Of a stretch of 64,000 nt of DNA, positions 54,097 through 63,603 are shown one piece after another. This DNA is from Bacillota bacterium (GTDB taxonomy: Bacteria; Bacillota; Sulfobacillia; Sulfobacillales; Sulfobacillaceae). The notes beneath the pieces are model-generated. The model saw nothing but the letters and a program-made list of their open reading frames with translations. It had not been told where the DNA came from and ran no database searches. Position numbers and translations under genes: made by a program. Position 1 is the first letter of the stretch. Every line of letters starts with the position of its first letter. The stretch is taken from the NCBI GenBank assembly GCA_026627385.1, contig JAPNUR010000013.1, positions 21,774 through 85,773 on the forward strand, given 5' to 3'.

Positions 54097-54714
54097 CTAA
54101 GCCCGCTGCACTTGGGGCGACCGTCGCCACACCAACACTCCGACCCCGAGCGCCAGCAAAGGAATTCCAGCCGCCCAAGGCACCTCCGGCAATTGGCCGT
54201 ATGGCAAGGTTCCGAGCGGAGAGAGGCTGCCAACGGCGAGTTCCTGAGATGGTTTAACGTTATAGTTCCACTCGTTGACATTGAGATTAGCCCTGCTTAA
54301 CGAAAGGTCAGAGAGAGGCGTATTTGGTGGCGCGTTTAACGGAACGAACCACGTCTGATAACTTGGCGTACCGTACGTTACCGATTCCGTGAACTTTGAC
54401 TCAATGCCAAGCGGCCTAGAGTTTCGACCAGTGATATTAGCGCCTGCTAAGTTAAAATTCACTGTGTATGGACCAGTGCTGCTCGATGGAATGATCAGGT
54501 CCGACACTTTGATGACGAGGCCGTCGGTCCCGTTGCTACTTTGCTGGACGCCAACATAATTAATCGTCAGCTGAGCAGGTTGTGACGATGGCGGTGGCGG
54601 TTGCGGTGGTTTTGGCGATGGCGAAGGAGCTGCAAACGCGGTGGTGCTCATCAAAAGCGCGGCTATACCTGCTGATAAAGCGGTGGTGGTGCCAACGCGC
54701 CAAAGAAAGCGCAT
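54097..54714 (-). CDS. Secreted protein with LPEVPWA C-terminal sorting-like tail, copy B
   Basis: A 205-residue protein. The ATG at 54714 follows AAGGAGG by 7 bases. Signal peptide: RFLWRVGTTTALSAGIAALL, cut near AFAAP. A Pro/Ser-rich linker (PKPPQPPPPSSQP) leads to a beta domain (LTINYVGVQQSSNGTDGLVI, YTVNFNLAGANITG). The tail is GQLPEVPWAAGIPLLALGVG then VLVWRRSPQVQRA. The bodies of copies A and B are unrelated by eye; only the tail, including most of its DNA codons, is shared. It stands 240 bases upstream of copy A, same strand. Confidence 0.78.
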   Translation of the reverse strand: MRFLWRVGTTTALSAGIAALLMSTTAFAAPSPSPKPPQPPPPSSQPAQLTINYVGVQQSSNGTDGLVIKVSDLIIPSSSTGPYTVNFNLAGANITGRNSRPLGIESKFTESVTYGTPSYQTWFVPLNAPPNTPLSDLSLSRANLNVNEWNYNVKPSQELAVGSLSPLGTLPYGQLPEVPWAAGIPLLALGVGVLVWRRSPQVQRA

Positions 54715-54738
54715 AGTGTTTCCTCCTTGATTAATCAT

Positions 54739-55937
54739 TTAGGTTCGTAGTCAGCATAATGAAAGCGAAGCCGTGATACAGTCCCAGGAAGGTGTCGTTT
54801 TCTGTCTCAACTTGTGTTCGTTGTGGGGCTTATCCGTAGGCTGCTATGGGGGGCGAGGAAGGCCTTCGGTGTTAGGCCTGGGGCGGGCTATCGGTTGAAT
54901 TCAAAATTGCACGAGCATTAGGATGTGTTCTCCAGGTTCGGCCTGTGAGGCAGCCAACGTTTGGGGTTGAACGAGTCAGGATAAAGTACGTCCGTTAAGT
55001 CCACTGTGGCGTCTTTCTGTCACCGGCGCATGTGTTATGAACGATAGGTACATCACCGAAGATTCCTGTGTCGTGTCCCAGATTGGGGAGGACGAAAAGC
55101 GGCATGCAATTATATTAAGGACGGGAATTAGGCAAGCGTGACCGAACTCGCATCCTACGTCAATGTTTTTTCTTGTTCTCTTATCCGTTCGGAACCTTTC
55201 ACGGTGTTTCTCTTCGGTTTCCCTTTGGAACGATCCTACGGCACCGGCATCACGCTAGCGAACCCTACCGTGGCACGAGGTCGTTGCCCGACCCGGCCCG
55301 CAGGTATAGCCCACGCCACTGTGGTTTTAAAGGATCAGCCTAAACATTGACCCCGGGGTTGAAACCACGGTTAACGCATTTTGAACGCCATGGTCGTTAC
55401 TGGAGGACGCGGTTTCGAAAACCTTAGGTTTCCGTTCAACGGTACAAACCCCCTGATCCGAATATCAGAACCCAACGTACATAAATTAGGAGAACGCGCT
55501 TGAAGAACAGTTATGGTCTCACATCCCTGACATGCGGTCAAATTTTCTCTGGTGGCCACGGGATTGGCAAGCGCATTAGCAGGACCTACCCCTCGAGCGC
55601 AGTGTCATGGGGGAGAGAGGGCCATCGCCGTACCTGAAATTTATGATGCACGCCCGATACCTTCGCGAACTCTCCGGATGTCGCCGACGGTTTTACCGGG
55701 CTGCCCATTTGCGCGTGCCGGTTCTAAAGTTTGCTTCAGAATTTCGGAGTTGCCTGGATTTGGACATGAAAGGCGTGCGCTAACATAAGTTCACCTCACC
55801 GAACGTGGATTCGGAACCGGACGGAGTACTCCACTCACCAAACGAACATAGGATATCTTCTGTTGTTTGTCGTGTCGTGTCCAACTCGGGGTCCATGTGG
55901 TGCAGATCAGGGCATCTCACGGGTTAGGAGATGGGCT
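54739..55937. other. Gene-free stretch
   Basis: About 1.2 kb with no ORF that has both a ribosome site and a recognisable composition. No repeat, tRNA or riboswitch seen. Confidence 0.4.
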
Positions 55938-56591
55938 TCAGTTCTTTTGGATGAGTTCTAAGAGAGCATCCAGTTGCGCGCGCGTAAGCTGACGTCCGGA
56001 AACATTGCCTGCGGGAAAGCGCGGATTGTCCGCGGGAGCAATGGTTAGTAGGTCAGTATCTGTGATCACCGTGGGACGCTGACTATTCAGGTAGAATGCT
56101 TTACAGACGGCGAACTTCTGCTGATTGGCGCGACTGATGTAGGCCTTGACATTGACGTTGTAAGCATGTTGAAAACCAGCGCTTGTGGGCAAATATGGCT
56201 TCGGACGCTGTCCGTAATAAGCAATACACCACGCCCCCGGAACGAGGTAATTGGGATGACCCTCGTCGAAAAGATTCGGCGGGTACGGCCCCGGCGGTTC
56301 GCCAGGTATCCAGATTCGGGCCTTACAGGCGTCAAACGCATTTTTGGCCGCAAGGTGACTGGCATAGACGATTTCGATTTGAAGAACGGCCACGAGGGCA
56401 TAAAGCGACGTCCCGTCCGCCGGAGGCCAACGGCGCGGATTGACGTAGGGCGTCAACGCGACGGCCGGAATGCGGGGGTCAATGGAAGTCACGTAGACGC
56501 GAATATCGCCAGAATTGAGAGATAATTGAGGGCGGCATAGCCCTCCAATGGTAGGATAACGATCGTCCTGACCCTCTCGCAGGGGATCCAA
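55938..56591 (-). CDS. Orphan hypothetical protein
   Basis: A 217-residue open frame from a TTG with no clear ribosome site, so the start may lie downstream. It reads like real protein (PAVALTPYVNPRRWPPADGT, LYALVAVLQIEIVYASHLAA, NPRFPAGNVSGRQLTRAQLD) and ends with a short helix LDALLELIQKN. No signal peptide and no family recognised. It could be the main part of a gene whose start is the 31-codon ORF just upstream in another frame. Confidence 0.5.
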   Translation of the reverse strand: MDPLREGQDDRYPTIGGLCRPQLSLNSGDIRVYVTSIDPRIPAVALTPYVNPRRWPPADGTSLYALVAVLQIEIVYASHLAAKNAFDACKARIWIPGEPPGPYPPNLFDEGHPNYLVPGAWCIAYYGQRPKPYLPTSAGFQHAYNVNVKAYISRANQQKFAVCKAFYLNSQRPTVITDTDLLTIAPADNPRFPAGNVSGRQLTRAQLDALLELIQKN

Positions 56592-56620
56592 AATGGCTCA
56601 CAGCACGGTGAACGATCCAG

Positions 56621-56716
56621 TCATAATCGATTGTCCCACGGCTTTAGGGTCAGCCAATAGTCAAACCATGGTTCCCGCCGAGCAAACGTCTCAAACGTCA
56701 ACAGGCGAATCGTCAT
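56621..56716 (-). CDS. 31-codon ORF with strong ribosome site, maybe the start of the orphan gene
   Basis: GGAAGGAG lies 8 bases before an ATG reading MTIRLLTFETFARREPWFDY then WLTLKPWDNRL. The stop is 30 bases before the orphan's TTG, in another frame. Either a small peptide or the 5' end of a frameshifted gene. The next 320 bases (56717-57036) hold nothing I can support. Confidence 0.4.
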   Translation of the reverse strand: MTIRLLTFETFARREPWFDYWLTLKPWDNRL

Positions 56717-57036
56717 TGTGCATCTCCTTCCCGCACTATTGGAATTTGTGTCAGCGTGTGCCTTCAGACGCTGCTCACCATTATCAAGCCCGCGAGACAG
56801 GTTCACGGGACGTCACGTCTCTTCTCAGTCGCGAGCAACCTACCGTGCCATTTTTGAAATGGATGGATCCGCGGTTCACAGAGCGAAAGGGTCGAGAAGA
56901 GGCTGCAGACGAGACCATACTGGCGGTTCCTCCAGCGCGCTCAGCCAACCTCCTAGCCCCCGGCAGCCCGCAAAACCGGTATCGCTCACGAGCGTTAGGC
57001 ACTTTATGGTCCATTGGCACCCACCACTGGGTGCGG

Positions 57037-58167
57037 CTATCCGCCCGCAATCACCGTAATCACCGCCGCTCCCACCATCACGGTGGTGCCCTCGCTAGAG
57101 CACTTCACACTAATGGTTTGCGATCCGCCGGTGTTTGACGCATACCCCGCAAGCGGTATCGTGCCTTCGGTCGGTCTAAATCCGATCGCTGGATTGAGCT
57201 CAACGACGCCCTCAGATGGCACTGGCGAGCCATTGTCATAGATGGTGCAACCGACCGCTGCGGCAGACGTCGAACTGGTGTCATTCACTTCCACGGTCCC
57301 TTGGATGACTAATAACCCGCCTGAAAACGATGGGGCAATTGTGGTGCTGACAACGGTGACGGAACTGCTGGAAAGCGTTACATTACTGGCCTCATTGGCC
57401 GCCACAGACGTTGGCCCGGCGGGCCCTGTGGGCCCCGTTGCCCCTGTTGGACCAGGGGCGCCGGTGGCTCCCGTCGGCCCGGTGGGGCCGGTTGCACCTT
57501 GAGGTCCCGTGGCGCCTGTGGGCCCTTGGGGCCCCGTAGCACCAGTAGGTCCAGTCGGCCCGAGGGGTCCTTGAATTCCCGTTGCTCCTCTCGGCCCGGT
57601 GGGGCCGGTCGCGCCTTGAGGTCCCGTGGCACCCGTAGGTCCTGTTGGCCCTTGCAGTCCCATCGGACCCATGGGTCCTGTAGCTCCCGTCGCGCCTACG
57701 GGTCCCTGAGGCCCGGTGGGCCCTGTCGCACCAGTTGGGCCGGTAGGTCCCATGGCGCCGGTAGGTCCAGTCGGTCCCCGTGCGGGAATGCGCTCTACCG
57801 CCAGTGGATCGCTTTGAAGCGCTGCACGCCAGGCTTTGTGTTGCACTTCGGCGGCGGTCAAGGCCGCCGCACTCACCTCATAAATGCCGGCACCCGGCGG
57901 TACCCAACTCAAGGTGTTCTTAGGTTCAAATCGGCGCAGAATCACCCAGCGGCCAGCAGGGGTTTTCGCCCGAAACTGATACCAAACCGACATGCCGTGG
58001 GCCGCCGTGACCGTCGCAACAAAGACGTCTCCGCGTGCCTGGACACTGACGGGCCCTTGTAAAGGGGGCGTCGCTGCCCGCGCCGGGAGTCCTGCCAACG
58101 ATGCACCGGCTACTAGCGGACTCGCCAACGCTAGTCGTCCGACTTTGTGCCAAAAAGCCCGTGTCAT
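57037..58167 (-). CDS. Secreted collagen-like (Gly-Pro-Thr repeat) protein
   Basis: A 376-residue secreted protein. The ATG at 58167 follows AAGGAGG by 8 bases. A signal peptide ends near LPARAATP (about residue 32). Residues 40-125 form a beta domain ([20 protein letters not shown]). Residues 131-253 are 41 uninterrupted Gly-X-Y triplets, mostly GPT, GAT and GPQ, which form a collagen triple helix. Residues 254-376 are a beta-rich head ([40 protein letters not shown]) of the kind that trimerises collagen stalks in Bacillus surface proteins. It has no sorting tail. A role as a surface or spore filament is inferred. Confidence 0.85.
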   Translation of the reverse strand: MTRAFWHKVGRLALASPLVAGASLAGLPARAATPPLQGPVSVQARGDVFVATVTAAHGMSVWYQFRAKTPAGRWVILRRFEPKNTLSWVPPGAGIYEVSAAALTAAEVQHKAWRAALQSDPLAVERIPARGPTGPTGAMGPTGPTGATGPTGPQGPVGATGATGPMGPMGLQGPTGPTGATGPQGATGPTGPRGATGIQGPLGPTGPTGATGPQGPTGATGPQGATGPTGPTGATGAPGPTGATGPTGPAGPTSVAANEASNVTLSSSSVTVVSTTIAPSFSGGLLVIQGTVEVNDTSSTSAAAVGCTIYDNGSPVPSEGVVELNPAIGFRPTEGTIPLAGYASNTGGSQTISVKCSSEGTTVMVGAAVITVIAGG

Positions 58168-59533
58168 TCCGCTTTCCTCCTTACGATAACCATGCATACT
58201 GCGTAGTCGCAACATTAAAATGGATAGCCTGAGCTTGCCGATGGTCCTAGCATAGGCGACCGTTACAGACATCGGGCTCTCATTTGTGTCTCATGCGGGT
58301 CTCAAAATATTGAAGGCGATGCGGTGTTTTCCATGGCGATTTGGAAAGATGGCCGACTGTTTCGAAAGAACGGAACAACTGATCATTTTGGCATGGGGCG
58401 AACGAAAATAAGCCGTCATCGCTCAGTAGAGTCCGGGATAGTGTGCGGGTATGGTAGGAATCCGTTACAAGGTGGTATGCAGGATTTGGTCGGAGGCGTT
58501 CGCCACTTCGTGGAGTGCATCGTTTAGGCCACACTGAAACGCCGCGCCACAAGTCGTGGCTGGATTTTCCAATACGTTCCGAATAACGGAGAAACACCAA
58601 AAATGATGTTCAGCCGCGATGGTGGTTGTGAAGAAGGCAATAGGGAAAGGGCTAATGAACCCGCATCCTCGGTCGCGTCAATTGGTGCGGGTGACCAGTC
58701 GGATGGCCTAAGCAATGGGACAACGCACCAAAAGCGTTTTGCCGAAATCGAACGGAAGCGCAAAGCCGACGGATAGCCGTAAGGAGTCCGCTCGCCCTTG
58801 CACCGGAAAGCTCTAGGTGCGGTCAATCCCTATTGCGTTGGCGGCTCGAATTCTGTTCTCGTAAACGTCACCTCAGGCTCTTCTGAGCATGACGGAGAGA
58901 ACCTAGCGTGAAGGGGACGGTTGGGCATCAACGAGGACTTCGAGAATCAAGCCCGATGGGGAACGAATAAACCCTCCGGTTACGCTCCAAGAACGCGGAA
59001 CGAGTAGAGAGAGCCATGTCGCGCCTTTGGTCAACAATGGTTGAAGATTCGTGAGGTCCGACAGACAGACGCTCAATATCTGGTGTGGAGGCCGTGGCAA
59101 TGGCCACTCTCGCATTCGATCGGCACCAATACCGCGAGAACGGTCCCTGGGAACGTCCATTAACCGTGGGAATCTCGCTGTTAGCCGTCAACGAGGGTCG
59201 TGATGCTTGTCTCGCTTTCGGGCGTGCAGCAGCAGGGCAAGCCAAACTGACATCATTAGATCTCCCGCTGACTCTGCATTTGCGAGTCCGCACCCTCAGC
59301 AACGGGGCAAGCGATACATTTGACCGCGCGATCCTAAGGTGCCCGTAAGAGCCGGAGTGCATCGAACTCACGCCGGGCGTACGATAGGCGGACCGGCTGA
59401 CTGTCCACGTAACGTAGAAAATGCAGCGGGATAATCTGTGTGCAAACGGCTTTGCTCACAAGCGACGCTCGGCAAACCAGCGCTCCAGAAATGAATCCAA
59501 GTTTCGACAATTAATTGAAAAATGGTCTTTTAT
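58168..59533. other. Gene-free stretch
   Basis: About 1.35 kb; short frames on both strands lack ribosome sites and motifs. Nothing recognised until the promoter at its right end. Confidence 0.4.
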
Positions 59534-59573
59534 TTGACATTCTGGTTAACCAATGGTATCAATAACATTGATA
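59534..59573 (+). promoter_or_regulatory. Promoter and operators of the GntR/LacI regulator gene
   Basis: TTGACA (59534-59539), 17 bases, TATCAA (59557-59562). Two palindromes lie on it: TGGTTAACCA (59543-59552) between the boxes, and TATCAAT-AAC-ATTGATA (59557-59573) over the -10 box. Their place suggests autoregulation. Confidence 0.65.
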
Positions 59574-59604
59574 TGATTATATTGTCTCAGAGGGGGTGAT
59601 CCAC

Positions 59605-60783
59605 GTGGCACGAGAGGGACGGCTCTACCAAAAAATTGCAGACGTCATCCGGCAGGAGATTGCAGCAGGCGATTACGACATCCAGTTTCCGTCCGAAAAA
59701 GAGCTTTGTGAGCGATTTCAGGTTGGCGTTGGCACGATCAAAACAGCCTTGGCGTTATTGACGCGTGAAGGACAGATTATCCGTATACCCGGCAAAGGCA
59801 CATTTGTCCAAAACGCTAATCTTCGCGCCATGTTGGCCGAATCCCGCGACACAGAGGACGGCGGTTTGATTGGGGTGATTTTGCCCAAAATCCAAGGACC
59901 TTTGTTCACCCACCTGCTGACAGCGATCATATTCACGGCTGAGCGCCACAATTTTCGCGTTATCCTCGGAATTTCCGACGGGGAGTCAACTAAAGAAAGC
60001 CGTGTGATTCAAGATCTCGTGGAACGGGGAGCTCGAGGATTATTGATTTGGCCGGTCGATGGCGAGCAATATAACGAGACCCTGCTCCGGTATCACTTTG
60101 ATGGTTTTCCGCTGGTGCTCGTCGACCGCTGGTTGCCGGGTATAGATATTCCCTGTGTTCGCACCAGTCACGAGATGGGGGCGGCTCAGGCGATGGATGA
60201 ACTAGTGCGCTTGGGCCATCAACACATCGCGTTTCTCTCGGTGGGTTCGGAAAATCCCGCCCATACCCAAAGTATCCAGGAACGGCTAAAAGGTTATCAG
60301 CGCGCCTGCATCGAGCACGGGATGCCCATTGACCCGAAACTCATCTGGATTCGGCCGCGCCGTGTCGCTGAGGACATGGCCGTTCACGTCAACTGGATTG
60401 CCGAGCAGTGGCAGGCCAACCCGCACGTCACGGCTGCCCTAGCCGTCGAGACATACGATTTGGAGTGCATACGCCAATATGCGATGGCGTCGGGGCGACG
60501 CATTCCCGACGATTTATCTGTTATCGGATTCGACGGCGGCGAGCTGGTCGCGGATCGGATGGCCGGTATCGTGTCGTACTTTGGGTCGCAGGACTGGACC
60601 TGGATAGACCAAAATGCGGCGCAAATTGGCGAAACCGCGACCTCGGCGTTAATCGAGACTATTCAGCACGGCAAGAATTCGGAAGCGGTGATTATCCCTA
60701 CGCACCTCCGACGCGGCCACTCCACCGGTCCGAGGCCCGCCAGCGAGCAGTGGGCGAGCGAGTCCGTTGGATTGAACCCCTAG
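59605..60783 (+). CDS. Hybrid regulator: GntR helix-turn-helix with LacI-type sugar sensor
   Basis: A 392-residue regulator of the AraR type. The GTG at 59605 follows GAGGGGGT by 7 bases. N-terminal GntR winged helix (LYQKIADVIRQEIAAGDYDI, FPSEKELCERFQVGVGTIKT, IIRIPGKGTFVQ), then a periplasmic-binding-protein-like sensor (LIGVILPKIQGPLFTHLLTA, HQHIAFLSVGSEN, DDLSVIGFDGGELVADRMAG). It lies 54 bases before a sugar-binding protein and most likely represses that importer until its sugar binds. Confidence 0.92.
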   Translation: MAREGRLYQKIADVIRQEIAAGDYDIQFPSEKELCERFQVGVGTIKTALALLTREGQIIRIPGKGTFVQNANLRAMLAESRDTEDGGLIGVILPKIQGPLFTHLLTAIIFTAERHNFRVILGISDGESTKESRVIQDLVERGARGLLIWPVDGEQYNETLLRYHFDGFPLVLVDRWLPGIDIPCVRTSHEMGAAQAMDELVRLGHQHIAFLSVGSENPAHTQSIQERLKGYQRACIEHGMPIDPKLIWIRPRRVAEDMAVHVNWIAEQWQANPHVTAALAVETYDLECIRQYAMASGRRIPDDLSVIGFDGGELVADRMAGIVSYFGSQDWTWIDQNAAQIGETATSALIETIQHGKNSEAVIIPTHLRRGHSTGPRPASEQWASESVGLNP

Positions 60784-60837
60784 GCAGAGCGTTGGGGTAT
60801 GCGAAGAGCATGAACCTATTAAGGAGGACTGAATCGG

Positions 60838-62406
60838 ATGACAATGCGCTGGCCACGGCGTCAAGGCGTTATAGCGATATCGAGTGTTGCGGTGTTAGCG
60901 GCAGCGCTGGCCGGTTGCGGCGTGACGCCGACCACGACCGCGGCGAATGCGGCGTCGGCCGCCACGGTGAGCGGGGCACCGCCGATTCCTAAAGGAATTC
61001 ACCTGCCCAAGCTGAGCTTCAAAGGCACTATTACCATGTATGCGCAAGTGTACACGCCCTTGATTAAAGGAGTGAATTTCGGCCCAGGGTCCCCGCGACT
61101 TGAGGCGCTGAATGTGCTCGCGGCAGAGTTCCATAAGATGTATCCGCATATTCGCATCAAGTTTTACTGGCCGTCGTTAGGCTACAACGTGACGCCGCAA
61201 TGGCAAACCACCGAGGCCGCTGCGGGCGAGATGCCGGACATTTTCTGGGACTTCTATAGTGCCGTCGGCCCCGAAGGTCAGGTCCCGGCAGCCGCAGCAT
61301 ACAACCTGGTGCCGTATTTCAACAAGCCAAACCCCTTTATTCCGGGCAACAAGCAGTGGAAAGACATTATGCCCAACTGGCTCTTAAACACCATTACCCG
61401 GCCTAACGGGGCCATTTACGTACTTGATGGCGACGCGATGAACGTGGGCTTTTTCTACAACAAAGATCTCTTCAAGAAAGCGGGCATCGCGGGCGCGCCC
61501 AAGACGTGGAAAGGGCTGGTTCAAGATGCCAAGAAGCTCAAGGCCCACGGCATTATTCCCGGCGCGGATGTACCTCAGCTAGCATGGTGGATGCCAACCA
61601 TGGGCGATAACTTCCTCGGACCGAAGGTGGCGGCAATCGCGGATAAGCTAGACAGTGAATATAGCCACAACGGTAACGAAGTGGCGGCCGCCTTGTATTA
61701 TCTCGGCTGGGAAAACGAAAGCAAGAACCCGGCTATGCTCGGCTGGCTCCCGGTGCTGAAGGAGTTGTACAATTACTGGAATCCTGCGCAGACGGCTATT
61801 AACTACAATTCTGCACCGCCCAACGTCATTACCGGCAGCACGCTCTTTGAGGCTGGAAAGACCGCGATGGTGTTTAACGGCACCTGGAACCAATTTCCGG
61901 AGCAGGTCAAGTTCCCGGTAGGATCCTTTTTGGTGCCGAATTTAAAGGGCTCAAGTCCCTACGCGACCTCGCTTGACACTGCGGGGGCAGCAGGTGGCCC
62001 GGCCGATGGTTTTGAATTCGGTATTTCCAGCCCTACTGCTGATCATACGATGACGCCGGCTAAATTCAAGGCCGCCTTAGCGTGGCTGCAATTCATCGGC
62101 ACGCCGTACAACGACCAATATATTGTCAACGAAGGACAAATGGCAGTGCCGATCTTTAAGGGAACCCATCCCGCACCTGACATGGCTGGCATGGCCTACC
62201 ATCCCATTAATCCTGCGCCGTGGGCCATGTTTGGTCAGCACTCGAACACCGTGATTTGGAACATCTTTGTTGAGTATTTGGACAATCAAATGACATTTGC
62301 CCAGGCCAAGGCGGAATTTGAAGCGGCGGAGGCCCAAACCTTCAAACACTGGGTTGCCCAATACCACTGGAACTTCTCCAAACTGCCCGCCGCGTGGCGG
62401 TACTAA
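60838..62406 (+). CDS. Sugar-binding lipoprotein of the second ABC importer
   Basis: A 522-residue family-1 solute-binding protein. The ATG follows AAGGAGGACT by about 10 bases. Lipoprotein signal: VIAISSVAVLAAALAGCG, lipid Cys27 in a good LAGC box. Mature part: LNVLAAEFHKMYPHIRIKFY, GEMPDIFWDFYSAVGPEGQV, NVGFFYNKDLFKKAGIAGAP, KTAMVFNGTWNQFPEQ, all typical of CUT1 receptors. Aromatic-rich loops suggest an oligosaccharide ligand, not identified. Confidence 0.92.
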   Translation: MTMRWPRRQGVIAISSVAVLAAALAGCGVTPTTTAANAASAATVSGAPPIPKGIHLPKLSFKGTITMYAQVYTPLIKGVNFGPGSPRLEALNVLAAEFHKMYPHIRIKFYWPSLGYNVTPQWQTTEAAAGEMPDIFWDFYSAVGPEGQVPAAAAYNLVPYFNKPNPFIPGNKQWKDIMPNWLLNTITRPNGAIYVLDGDAMNVGFFYNKDLFKKAGIAGAPKTWKGLVQDAKKLKAHGIIPGADVPQLAWWMPTMGDNFLGPKVAAIADKLDSEYSHNGNEVAAALYYLGWENESKNPAMLGWLPVLKELYNYWNPAQTAINYNSAPPNVITGSTLFEAGKTAMVFNGTWNQFPEQVKFPVGSFLVPNLKGSSPYATSLDTAGAAGGPADGFEFGISSPTADHTMTPAKFKAALAWLQFIGTPYNDQYIVNEGQMAVPIFKGTHPAPDMAGMAYHPINPAPWAMFGQHSNTVIWNIFVEYLDNQMTFAQAKAEFEAAEAQTFKHWVAQYHWNFSKLPAAWRY

Positions 62407-62412
62407 CAAAGT

Positions 62413-62439
62413 GGGGCGCTCGATGCGTCGAGCGTCCCC
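62413..62439 (+). terminator. Hairpin after the second binding-protein gene
   Basis: GGGGCGCTCGA and TCGAGCG-T-CCCC form an 11-pair stem with one bulged base and a 4-base loop. No T-run. As in the first importer it follows the binding protein, fitting an mRNA-processing or partial-stop role. Confidence 0.6.
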
Positions 62440-62530
62440 TAAGTGTGTTGCGATGGGCGCGGCATGTCGCATCCACCGCTAGGTTGAGCGATGGGGCTCG
62501 AAGTTATTTTGTAGAGCGGGAGCGAAAAGC

Positions 62531-63466
62531 GTGGTTAAGGAGCTAAACATTCACGGCGACAGCGCCGCCCGTTCGCCGGCGCCAACCCGGCGTCGGCACC
62601 GGGACCCCTCGGCATACCTCTTCATCTTGCCCACCTTTGTGTTTATTGGCGCGCTCAGCTACTATCCCGCCCTTCGCGCCTTGGTGGGGGCGTTTACGTC
62701 CTGGAACGGCGTTAGCCGTCCCCATTGGGTCGGCTTGGCTAATTTTGTCCAAGCCTTTCACGATGGGGTGCTCGGGGCCTCCGTCATTCACGTGCTCATT
62801 TGGGCGGCAATCGGGATTCCTCTGGCGTTGGTCCCGTCGTTTGTGGTGGCCGAATCCATTTTTCGCCTGAAAAGCGGGCGGGCGCAATACATTTACCGCA
62901 CGGTATTCATCTTGCCGATTATCTTACCGAGCGTGGTGGGCATTTTAATCTGGTTCTTCTTTTACGAACCCGGGGGCATTGTCGATGCGCTATTTAAGGC
63001 GCTAGGGATTGCGTCGTTAGCCAATGTGCCGTGGCTGGCCGATCCCCATACGGCGTTGGGTGCGCTCATCTTTATGGGATTTCCCTGGATTGGCGCGTTT
63101 AATCTCCTCATTTATTACGCGGGACTTCAGGGTATTTCCAGTGAAATTTTTGACGCCACCGAAGTGGACGGATGCAGTTGGTGGACCCGCGTGCGTAAAA
63201 TCGACATTCCCTTGCTGGCGCCGCAAACGAAATTGTTGTTGGTTTTATCGGTTATTGGAGTAGGGCAGATTTTGGTGCAGCCGCTCTTGATGACGGGCGG
63301 CGGGCCAGGCACCAGTACGGTGACCCCCGTCTTTTACATGTACCAGCAAGCCATCACCTATGACAATTACGGTTATAGCATGGCGATTGCGTTTTTGCTC
63401 TTTGTCGTCTTGATGGGGCTGACGTTGGTGAACATGAAGTATTTCCGCACCAACAATGACGAGTAA
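62531..63466 (+). CDS. ABC sugar transporter permease (MalF/UgpA type), second importer
   Basis: A 311-residue permease with six membrane segments. The GTG at 62531 follows GGGAG by 8 bases. First segment: AYLFILPTFVFIGALSYYPA; EAA-like loop: DATEVDGCSWWTRVRKIDIP; the C-terminus ends KYFRTNNDE. It lacks its usual MalG-type partner in the window: a transposase gene starts 137 bases downstream, so the partner is either beyond it or lost. Confidence 0.92.
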   Translation: MVKELNIHGDSAARSPAPTRRRHRDPSAYLFILPTFVFIGALSYYPALRALVGAFTSWNGVSRPHWVGLANFVQAFHDGVLGASVIHVLIWAAIGIPLALVPSFVVAESIFRLKSGRAQYIYRTVFILPIILPSVVGILIWFFFYEPGGIVDALFKALGIASLANVPWLADPHTALGALIFMGFPWIGAFNLLIYYAGLQGISSEIFDATEVDGCSWWTRVRKIDIPLLAPQTKLLLVLSVIGVGQILVQPLLMTGGGPGTSTVTPVFYMYQQAITYDNYGYSMAIAFLLFVVLMGLTLVNMKYFRTNNDE

Positions 63467-63603
63467 GCCCGGTCGCCTTTGGATATCGTCGCGTGAGCGT
63501 CCTGTAGAGTTGTGATTTCGGTGGACGTTGACAGTTGAAGAAAAAAATCCCCCTTTGGTACGGTGGTCATGTGGAACAACACCAACCAAGGGAGGACTTT
63601 GAG

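Noticed and set aside
57399..57775. GC-rich repetitive stretch that could be taken for a CRISPR or tandem repeat array
   Set aside because: It encodes the Gly-X-Y triplets of the collagen-like protein; there are no conserved repeats separated by unique spacers.
59085..59348. 87-codon plus-strand ORF in the stretch before the GntR/LacI gene
   Set aside because: No ribosome site, no motif, and equal-length frames run on the other strand.
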